Assembly (NCBI GenBank): GCA_026002595.1
Contig: BOBW01000105.1
Coordinates: 1-5,345 of the forward strand
Direction: 5' to 3'
Source: Spirochaetia bacterium
GTDB taxonomy: Bacteria > Spirochaetota > Spirochaetia > Treponematales > Breznakiellaceae
DNA length: 5,345 nucleotides
The position numbers and the translations under genes are program-made. Shown here in pieces: positions 1 to 4,848 of this stretch (positions within the stretch are counted from its first letter, which is position 1; every line of letters starts with the position of its first letter). The notes below the pieces were generated by a model. It was given only the letters and a program-made list of their open reading frames with translations. It searched no databases and was not told the DNA's origin.

Positions 1-528
1 TTTAATGATGATTCCCGGTATGTGCCGGGAACCGAAATTTCCGCCGAGGAAGCAGATGCCTTCCGCTTTGCGGCGGCCTGTCTGCGGGCGGAAAAGGCCG
101 CCCTTGGCCTGGTTGCCCGTGCGGAACAGTGCGTTTTCGGCCTTTCCCGCAAACTGGAGAAGGGCGGCCATCAGGCAGCCTGTGTCCGGGCGGTCATAGC
201 CCGGCTCACGGAGCTGGAAATCGTGGATGACCGCCGTTTTGCCCGGCTCTGGCTTCAGTCCCGGATAAACCGCCGCTCCGACACCCCCCGCAAGCTCCTT
301 ACTGGTCTCCGCAGCCGGGGAATAGACCGGGACGCGGCGGCCGGGGCGCTCAAATCGGCCCTGCACCTTGAGGCCGAAAAGGCGCTGCTCGATCGATACA
401 TCGCAAAAAACCGGCTCCTGGAAGGGGACCTGGGGGCTGCGGACAGATCTTCCCTGAAATTCAGGCTGAAACAGGAAGGGTTTTCCTCAGGTCTTATTCA
501 GCATTTTTGGGAAGACTACGATTTATAA
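1..528 (+). CDS. recX: RecX-family regulatory protein, 5'-truncated by the window edge
   Basis: RecX proteins bind RecA filaments and modulate, usually inhibit, recombination and SOS induction in the cytoplasm. The protein is built of three-helix repeats as in RecX. The first runs from ADAFRFAAACLRAEKAAL through the SRKLEKGG segment. The family's most recognisable stretch follows, LTELEIVDDRRFARLW, with the acidic pair and RRFA matching the usual 'L-x-D-x-RFA' motif. Next come a basic KLLTGLRSRGID segment and a final helical repeat ending FWEDYDL. A GTG at 22-24 could start a 168-residue protein. However, the frame is open to base 1 (FNDDSRY precedes it), no Shine-Dalgarno is visible, and spirochaete-type RecX proteins usually carry extra N-terminal residues, so I treat the gene as partial. 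It is GC-rich and ends just before the tRNA promoter; no intrinsic terminator is seen. Family assignment is fairly secure, the start is not. Confidence 0.82.
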   Translation, partial: FNDDSRYVPGTEISAEEADAFRFAAACLRAEKAALGLVARAEQCVFGLSRKLEKGGHQAACVRAVIARLTELEIVDDRRFARLWLQSRINRRSDTPRKLLTGLRSRGIDRDAAAGALKSALHLEAEKALLDRYIAKNRLLEGDLGAADRSSLKFRLKQEGFSSGLIQHFWEDYDL

Positions 529-534
529 AGCCGG

Positions 535-563
535 TTGACAGCAAAAGTCTTTTTAGGTAAAGT
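535..563 (+). promoter_or_regulatory. sigma70-like promoter of the tRNA-Gly gene
   Basis: A perfect -35 TTGACA (535-540) is followed after exactly 17 bases by TAAAGT (558-563), a 4/6 match to TATAAT. Transcription would start near 570, about seven bases before the mature tRNA 5' end, which is a sensible distance for a tRNA gene. A better-looking TATAAA at 563-568 lies 22 bases from the -35, which is too far. The -35 begins seven bases after the recX stop, so the tRNA has its own promoter. Confidence 0.65.
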
Positions 564-576
564 ATAAATTCCACTT

Positions 577-647
577 GCGGACGTCATATAACGGTATTAT
601 CCGAGCTTCCCAAGCTCGTGACGCGGGTTCGACTCCCGTCGTCCGCT
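577..647 (+). tRNA. tRNA-Gly (anticodon CCC)
   Basis: A complete 71-nt cloverleaf can be folded by hand. The acceptor stem is 7 perfect bp (577-583 with 640-646), followed by discriminator T647. The D arm is 586-589/597-600, with GG at 593-594. The anticodon stem is 5 perfect bp (602-606/614-618) around loop TTCCCAA, with anticodon CCC at 609-611. A 4-nt variable region follows, then a T stem (623-627/635-639) with one G-T wobble and loop TTCGACT. The molecule reads GGG glycine codons. CCA is not encoded (ATG follows) and must be added post-transcriptionally. The D stem is weak: three A-T pairs and a T-T mismatch (589/597). Overall it resembles the bacterial tRNA-Gly(CCC) closely. No clear Rho-independent terminator follows. 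Confidence 0.95.
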
Positions 648-678
648 ATGAAATTTTGGCGCCATAGACAATATGTTA

Positions 679-694
679 CCCCCACCTCCCCCCC
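679..694. repeat. C-rich homopolymeric tract
   Basis: A run of five C, then A, CC, T and a run of seven C lies 32 bases downstream of the tRNA. It is non-coding on both strands as far as I can see. Such tracts are prone to slippage. A second pure run (8 C) lies at 2692-2699, upstream of the antitoxin. No function can be assigned from sequence. Confidence 0.6.
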
Positions 695-728
695 GTGCGC
701 TTCCGAGTGAAAGTCCAAAAGATCCAAG

Positions 729-764
729 GTTATATTGATAAAAGTTATATTGTGGTATATATTG
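729..764 (+). repeat. short direct repeats GTTATATTG
   Basis: The 9-mer GTTATATTG occurs at 729-737 and again at 744-752 (15-bp period). A one-off version, GTATATATTG, lies at 755-764. The repeats overlap the candidate promoter at 735-763, so they could be operator half-sites, or the pattern could simply reflect local AT richness. The exact 9-bp copy is what is seen; the regulatory reading is inference. Confidence 0.35.
735..763 (+). promoter_or_regulatory. candidate sigma70-like promoter upstream of the ATPase-nuclease gene
   Basis: TTGATA (735-740, 5/6 match to TTGACA) is separated by 17 bases from TATATT (758-763, 5/6 match to TATAAT). The start site would be near 770, giving an unusually long leader of about 210 bases before the ATG at 980. 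No other equally good promoter was seen nearer to the gene. The leader contains the apparent coding remnant described separately, so the promoter may originally have belonged to that lost gene. Confidence 0.45.
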
Positions 765-772
765 GTTCTTAA

Positions 773-941
773 CTGGGTTTTTTCTCGCCTTTAAGGGGCG
801 TACCGGCAATCGGATACGGGTTTGATGCAGTTTCGGCGCACAAACTTATGTATCTGATTCTTTCATGCAGCCAAAGCGGGTACAAAAGGTGTACGTACAG
901 TGGGAGAAGGTGTAAGCTTCTATCGGTATGATACGCCATAG
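773..941 (+). pseudogene. possible decayed coding remnant (unknown protein C-terminus)
   Basis: I do not recognise this product. Two consecutive frames read like protein. From 773 (no start codon; a stop lies just upstream) the frame gives FSPLRGVPAIGYGFDAVSAH. From 858 to the TAG at 939-941, one frame over, it gives AAKAGTKGVRTVGEGVSFYR and then YDTP, which looks like a real C-terminus with balanced codon use. One frameshift or small deletion between about 840 and 866 would join them. Neither piece has a start codon with a Shine-Dalgarno. Together with the repeats, promoter and C tract it fills the 332-base gap between the tRNA and the next gene. It may be chance; protein-likeness was judged by eye only. 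Confidence 0.28.
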
Positions 942-979
942 CCCTTGTTTGAGCATAAAAAAGCCATTAAAATAGCGGT

Positions 980-2557
980 ATGGTTCAACTTGTACGGCGA
1001 TTTTTTAATAACACCGGGCCCTGCGATCCCGCTCGGCACTATATGCTGCCCCCGGCGGAACGCCTTATCGGCGCACAGCTCCACCGGTATATCCGTGACC
1101 AGCTTTACTGGGTACTTCATGCGCCCCGGCAAACCGGCAAGACCACCTTTTTGCAAAGCTGGATGCGGGAAATTAACGCCGGATCTGAAGCTCTTTCCTG
1201 TTATGTCACCGTGGAAACCTGTCAAGGTGTCCCGGAAGCCGAGCGGGCAATCCCGGTTATTTGTGATGCGATCCGGTATTGGGCAAAAATATACAAGCTG
1301 CCTGTTCCTGCCATTGAAGATGAAGTCCCCCAATCCCAGTTAAGCAGTATGCTTGCCAACTGGGCAAAGCTCGCGGCCCCAAAGCAGCTTATCGTCCTGT
1401 TTGATGAAGTTGATGTTCTTACCGGGGATGCGCTTGTCAGCTTTTTACGTCAATTAAGGGGTGGTTTTGCCGGGCGTGGCGTGGGGCAATTTCCCGGTTC
1501 CGTTGCCCTGGTGGGAATGCGGGATTTAAAAGATTATATCACCGCGGCAAAGGGCGGCGTCGCGCCAAATCCCGGTTCTCCGTTTAATATAAAGTCTGAT
1601 TCTGCTGTTCTGGGTAATTTTCAAAAAGACGATATAGCCCGTCTGTTTGCCCAGCGGACCGCGGATACGGGCCAGCAGATAACAGCCGAGGCGCTTGACT
1701 ATGTATATGATCAGTCAAAAGGACAACCCTGGCTGGTAAATTCGCTTTTTCAACGCGCCACCATGCGTGTTTTGGATGAAGACAGCCGTGAAACCGTCAC
1801 CCTGGAGCATATCCTGCAGGCGCGGGAGCAGATGATTCAAGCGAGGGAAACCCATTTGGACGCCCTTGCAATACGGCTGAATGATGACCGGGTACGGCAG
1901 ATCATCGAAACATTGATGACCGGCGAACCGGACCAGTTTATTACACAATCCGATGCGTTTAATTATTGCCTGGATTTGGGGCTGGTATCTAAAGAAGGGG
2001 GAACACCGCAGGTAGCGAACCCCATCTACCGGGAAGTATTGGCGCGAAATATTACCGAAGGCGCCCAGGATGCCATTCCGGAGCCGGAATGGCAATGGAA
2101 AAATGCCGATGGTTCCCTCAATATGGATGCATTACTTAAAGAGTTCCAGCAGTTTTGGCGGGAAAATTCTGAAGTATGGGAAGAACAGCGCAGGCAGCGG
2201 TTTACGTATACAGAAGCATTTCCGCATCTGTTGTTACAGGCATTTTTGCAGCGGGTCTTAAACGGCGGCGGCCGAATAGCCCGTGAATATGCCGCGGGCC
2301 GCGGCAGAATGGATTTGGCCCTTGAGTACCAAAAGAAAAAATACATAATAGAAGTAAAACTACTGCGGGATAATAAAAGTCCGGAAGCGGTAAAGGAACA
2401 GGGTCTGGCACAGACAGAGAAATACCGCGATACCATCGACAGCACAGCCCCTGCGTATCTGGTGTTGTTTGATCGCCGCTCGGAAAGCAAAAAGGCCCCC
2501 TGGGATATGCGTCTTACCTGGACAAAAGAAAATAATATAATCGTAGTTGGCTGCTGA
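980..2557 (+). CDS. AAA-like ATPase fused to a PD-(D/E)XK nuclease-like domain
   Basis: This is a predicted cytoplasmic ATPase of 525 residues; the cellular role is unknown. The N-terminus, RRFFNNTGPC...HYMLPPAERL (6-29), leads to a P-loop APRQTGKTT (48-56), in which Ala replaces the usual first Gly. A Walker B strand, LIVLFDEVDVL, follows with D142/E143, then a sensor-like strand VALVGMRDLKDY (175-186) and a helical lid with GQPWLVN (248-254). A winged-helix-like segment (about 300-355) ends in ANPIYREV. This order resembles STAND/archaeal-type ATPases. After a linker, residues about 408-525 form a PD-(D/E)XK-like domain: D445 in GRGRMDL, E458-V-K460 in IIEVK, and Q478/Y482 as a QxxxY motif. 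The nuclease is therefore potentially active. A TAA at 968-970 lies in frame upstream, so ATG 980 is the first possible start, although its ribosome site is weak. The gene stands alone, between a tRNA and a broken toxin-antitoxin module. Defence or mobile-element functions are inference. Confidence 0.85.
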   Translation: MVQLVRRFFNNTGPCDPARHYMLPPAERLIGAQLHRYIRDQLYWVLHAPRQTGKTTFLQSWMREINAGSEALSCYVTVETCQGVPEAERAIPVICDAIRYWAKIYKLPVPAIEDEVPQSQLSSMLANWAKLAAPKQLIVLFDEVDVLTGDALVSFLRQLRGGFAGRGVGQFPGSVALVGMRDLKDYITAAKGGVAPNPGSPFNIKSDSAVLGNFQKDDIARLFAQRTADTGQQITAEALDYVYDQSKGQPWLVNSLFQRATMRVLDEDSRETVTLEHILQAREQMIQARETHLDALAIRLNDDRVRQIIETLMTGEPDQFITQSDAFNYCLDLGLVSKEGGTPQVANPIYREVLARNITEGAQDAIPEPEWQWKNADGSLNMDALLKEFQQFWRENSEVWEEQRRQRFTYTEAFPHLLLQAFLQRVLNGGGRIAREYAAGRGRMDLALEYQKKKYIIEVKLLRDNKSPEAVKEQGLAQTEKYRDTIDSTAPAYLVLFDRRSESKKAPWDMRLTWTKENNIIVVGC

Positions 2558-2569
2558 TATTAGAGCAGC
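2550..2569 (+). other. stem-loop over the stop codon of the ATPase-nuclease gene
   Basis: GCTGCT (2550-2555) and AGCAGC (2564-2569) form a perfect 6-bp stem with an 8-base loop that contains most of the TGA stop. No T run follows on either strand, so it is not a standard intrinsic terminator. It could stabilise the mRNA 3' end or be coincidental. Confidence 0.3.
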
Positions 2570-2584
2570 GAAAATCGGGAGTTT

Positions 2585-2728
2585 ATGAGAAACAGGATAT
2601 TGCCATTTCTGACCATCCCAGAGAAGAATAGAAAAGTATACCATGGATTGTTCTTGCGTAGTATCCTAAATGCTTTTGCCCTGACTATATGCCCCCCCCG
2701 ATTGATAAAGTATAGTGCATTAGGTTAG
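2585..2728 (+). CDS. possible small ORF, 47 residues, unknown
   Basis: This ATG-started frame begins 27 bases after the ATPase-nuclease stop and ends with TAG nine bases before the antitoxin ATG. A GGGAG (2577-2581) sits upstream, but with only three bases of spacing, which is short. The predicted peptide is basic with a hydrophobic stretch (FLRSILNAFALTI), and resembles nothing I know. The 8-C run lies inside it, so slippage there would change its C-terminus. It may equally be random spacer; the placement between two genes and the G-rich site are the only support. Confidence 0.18.
   Translation: MRNRILPFLTIPEKNRKVYHGLFLRSILNAFALTICPPRLIKYSALG
2692..2699. repeat. homopolymeric run of eight C
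   Basis: Eight consecutive C bases lie 38 bases before the antitoxin ATG and immediately upstream of its candidate -35 element (2702-2707). In Treponema pallidum, homopolymeric G/C runs upstream of genes are known to vary in length and alter promoter strength. Whether this run varies cannot be seen from one sequence. Confidence 0.6.
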
Positions 2729-2731
2729 ACT
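2702..2731 (+). promoter_or_regulatory. weak candidate promoter of the antitoxin gene
   Basis: TTGATA (2702-2707) is followed after 18 bases by TAGACT (2726-2731, 4/6 match to TATAAT). This would place the transcript start at about the ATG itself (2738), giving a leaderless mRNA, which agrees with the absence of a Shine-Dalgarno. An alternative -10, TATAGT (2711-2716), has no convincing -35. PhdYefM antitoxins usually repress their own promoter, but no clear palindromic operator is visible. Confidence 0.25.
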
Positions 2732-2737
2732 AATAAT

Positions 2738-3109
2738 ATGATTAGCGTAGCAATTAACGATATTCCCCAGCTTTCTCAGTACGTAAGCCGGGTACATGAC
2801 GGCGAGCGGGTGGTCATAACCGAGGGTGATACGGTTGTAGCGGAACTTTCAGTGCCTGAACCTGATGTTCCGAAAGATGGGGATGATTCGTCTTTTTGGA
2901 AAAATATGAAGCGATTGAGCCGAAAAGGGGAAGCAACTCTTGCCAAAAATCGGAATGGTCCATTCCCCATGCCAAACTTTGAGGGTTTGGAAGGTATTGA
3001 TTACATGACAATCCTTGATGAAGTGCGGGCAGACAGATTTGGCACGATGCCGCACACTGGATGCGATACATATTGCCACCGCACTGGAAGTACGAAAAAT
3101 GATCGATGA
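2738..3109 (+). CDS. PhdYefM-family antitoxin with an altered C-terminus
   Basis: This is a type II antitoxin, DNA-binding and toxin-neutralising. The N-terminus matches the PhdYefM fold closely: MISVAINDIPQLSQYVSRV, then DGERVVITEGDTVVAEL (residues about 21-37), equivalent to the family's 'GE-x-hhIT-x-x-G-x-x-VA-x-L' core. A charged, probably flexible region and the toxin-binding tail follow, ending in TILDEVRADRF (to residue 101), where such antitoxins normally stop. Here the frame continues for 22 more residues (GTMPHTGCDTYC and on). These are toxin-gene DNA read in the wrong frame, because the toxin start is deleted. The protein is therefore 123 residues instead of an expected ~100. ATG 2738 is chosen because the conserved N-terminus begins there; no ribosome site is evident. 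The antitoxin is probably an orphan. It may still bind DNA or neutralise related VapC proteins elsewhere, which is inference. Confidence 0.8.
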   Translation: MISVAINDIPQLSQYVSRVHDGERVVITEGDTVVAELSVPEPDVPKDGDDSSFWKNMKRLSRKGEATLAKNRNGPFPMPNFEGLEGIDYMTILDEVRADRFGTMPHTGCDTYCHRTGSTKNDR

Positions 3110-3191
3110 TGAAACGGTTATGCTTTATACCTTTGATAATAACATGTATGAATTGGCAAAATACTTTGGATTTCAAACTAATAAGTTATAA
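3018..3191 (+). pseudogene. remnant of a PIN-domain (VapC-like) toxin, C-terminal part only
   Basis: In the frame one base off from the antitoxin, bases from about 3042 encode ARCRTLDAIHIATALEVRKM, then VMLYTFDNNMYELAKYFGF, ending at TAA 3189-3191. The LDAIHIATAL and TFD segments are the C-terminal signature of PIN-domain ribonucleases, each with a conserved acidic residue. A VapC is usually about 130-140 residues. Only about 50 homologous residues remain, and the N-terminal half with the first catalytic Asp and the Glu is absent, so the fragment cannot form the active site. An ATG at 3018 opens the frame (57 codons) but lies inside the antitoxin tail and has no plausible ribosome site. The antitoxin's TGA (3107-3109) falls inside this remnant. 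The next 136 bases, to the flippase, are AT-rich and hold no gene that I can support. Confidence 0.8.
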
Positions 3192-3327
3192 AAAACATTT
3201 ACGATTATGGATGCGGAGATAGATACTGCTAAAAAAAGCGGATATTGGAAATTAATTCAGTAATTTAAGAAGTATTTTAATTGTATTTTGAATCTTTTTG
3301 CGTTTCACCATATGGACCCATCTTTTA

Positions 3328-4848
3328 ATGCCATCAAACACCCAGCGGATCGCTAAAAACACCCTCATGCTCTACTTTCGGCAGATACTGATAATGCTGG
3401 TGAGCCTGTACACGGTACGGGTGGTGCTGAACACGCTGGGCGTAGAGGATTACGGTATTTATAACGTGGTGGCGGGAGTGGTTACCATGTTCGGGTTTTT
3501 GAGCGGGTCGATGGCAAGTGCGAGCCAGCGATACTTTTCTTTTGAAATCGGGCGGGGGGATATTGAACAGTTAAAAAAAATATTCAGTTTGAGTTTTTTG
3601 ATTTATCTAATTATTGCGGTATTGGTTTTAGTGCTGGCGGAAACAATCGGATTGTGGTTTGTGAACAATAAATTGATAATACCGCCGGAACGCATGGACG
3701 CAGCGCGGTGGGTGTACCAGTTTTCGATACTGTCGTTTTTGTTCACGGTTTTGACTACACCGTATATGGCGTTGATTATCGCATATGAAGATATGAACAT
3801 CTATGCCTATGTTTCAATCGTGGAAACGGCGTTAAAACTGGGGATTGTGTTTTTATTACGGATTATTTTAGCGGATAAATTACAATTATATGGCATATTG
3901 CTGTGTGCGGTTGCGTTACTCAATACAACAATTTATAGAACGATTTGCAAGATAAAATACCGGGAATGCAAGGTTGTGTTTTACTGGGACATAGATTTAT
4001 TTAAGGAAATAACGAGTTATACAGGATGGAATTTGTTCGGCGCATCGGTTGGCATTTTTAAACATCAAGCGGTAAATATTTTGTTGAACCAATTCTTTAA
4101 TCCGGTTGTTGTTGCCGCCCGTGGTATTGCATCTCAAGTAAATGGTGCGGTAGTTAGTTTTTCACAGAATTTTAGTACCGCGATACGTCCACAGATAATC
4201 AAAAATTATGCCGCCGGTGAAAAAGACAAAGTGTTGTCTTTGATGTTTCAAGGTGCAAAGGGTACCTATTTCTTGATGTATGTATTTACCTTGCCGCTTG
4301 TACTGGAAATGCCGTTTGTACTTTCGCTTTGGCTCAAAAATCCGCCGGAAGATGCGGCGCTTTTTACCCGCCTTGCGCTCATAGACGCGCTTGCAGATAG
4401 TGTCAGCTTTCCGATAATGGCGGCGGCACAGGCAACGGGGCATATTAAATTGTACCAAGCGCTGGTGGGTGGGATTTTATTGCTCAACCTGCCTGTGTCG
4501 TGGATAGCGTTGTCTTGTGGTGCGCCGGCGGAAGCGGTGATGGTGATTGCTGTAATGATAACGATTGTAGCGTTTTTAGTCAGACTGGTGCTGGTAAAGC
4601 GACTTATTGATTTTTCATTATTCAGTTTTTGTAAAAAAGTTGTTTTACCAATTGCCGCGGTATCGCTTTTTGCCGCGATTATTCCGGCGGTCATCTATGT
4701 AAATACCGACGAGCATCTTTTACGGTTTTGCGCGGTGTTTGCGGTTAGTATCGTTTCGGCGTGTGGGTGGATGTATGCAATCGGCTTGAATACAGTGGAG
4801 CGGCAGCAAGTACGTGCCATGATAAAAAAGAGCATATTTCATAGATGA
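3328..4848 (+). CDS. Wzx-like polysaccharide flippase (MOP superfamily)
   Basis: This is an integral inner-membrane protein of 506 residues, the typical size for a Wzx/MOP exporter, predicted to flip lipid-linked oligosaccharide units to the periplasmic face. The N-terminus NTQRIAKNTLMLYFRQIL, the following SLYTVRVVLNTLGVEDYGIY and the VVAGVVTMFGFLSGSMASAS segment match the polysaccharide transporter family strongly. About 12-14 hydrophobic segments alternate with short basic loops, such as RYFSFEIGRGD and KIKYREC, and the tail is basic (IKKSIFHR). ATG 3328 is preferred: a TTG at 3298 would add ten residues (RFTIWTHLL...) unlike the family and has no ribosome site. The site before 3328 is itself weak (GGA 14 bases upstream). 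No convincing promoter was found in the AT-rich upstream gap. The stop overlaps the next start (ATGA). Codon use is AT-richer than recX, as is common in transferred polysaccharide loci. The exact substrate is unknown. Confidence 0.88.
   Translation: MPSNTQRIAKNTLMLYFRQILIMLVSLYTVRVVLNTLGVEDYGIYNVVAGVVTMFGFLSGSMASASQRYFSFEIGRGDIEQLKKIFSLSFLIYLIIAVLVLVLAETIGLWFVNNKLIIPPERMDAARWVYQFSILSFLFTVLTTPYMALIIAYEDMNIYAYVSIVETALKLGIVFLLRIILADKLQLYGILLCAVALLNTTIYRTICKIKYRECKVVFYWDIDLFKEITSYTGWNLFGASVGIFKHQAVNILLNQFFNPVVVAARGIASQVNGAVVSFSQNFSTAIRPQIIKNYAAGEKDKVLSLMFQGAKGTYFLMYVFTLPLVLEMPFVLSLWLKNPPEDAALFTRLALIDALADSVSFPIMAAAQATGHIKLYQALVGGILLLNLPVSWIALSCGAPAEAVMVIAVMITIVAFLVRLVLVKRLIDFSLFSFCKKVVLPIAAVSLFAAIIPAVIYVNTDEHLLRFCAVFAVSIVSACGWMYAIGLNTVERQQVRAMIKKSIFHR

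Noticed and set aside
787..801. CGCC...GGCG hairpin near a run of six T
   Set aside because: The T run lies before the hairpin on the + strand, and A bases follow the hairpin on the - strand, so it is not an intrinsic terminator in either direction.
597..809. Minus-strand 70-codon frame ending SGRRESNPRHELGKLG
   Set aside because: Its C-terminal part is the antisense of the tRNA-Gly gene, a known false-protein pattern; the rest is low-complexity from the C-rich tract.
945..1343. Long overlapping frames on both strands at the 5' end of the ATPase gene
   Set aside because: They lack any family motif, while the 980-2557 frame has complete ATPase and nuclease signatures in order.
2026..2644. 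Minus-strand frames opposite the nuclease domain
   Set aside because: Cysteine- and arginine-rich shadow translations with no recognisable domain or ribosome site.
3207..3263. 18-codon frame (MDAEIDTAKKSGYWKLIQ) in the same frame as the toxin remnant
   Set aside because: Very short, follows an in-frame TAA, has no ribosome site and matches nothing known; chance is more likely than toxin read-through.
3298..3327. Upstream TTG start for the flippase
   Set aside because: The added residues are unlike Wzx N-termini and no Shine-Dalgarno precedes the TTG; ATG 3328 starts exactly at the conserved region.
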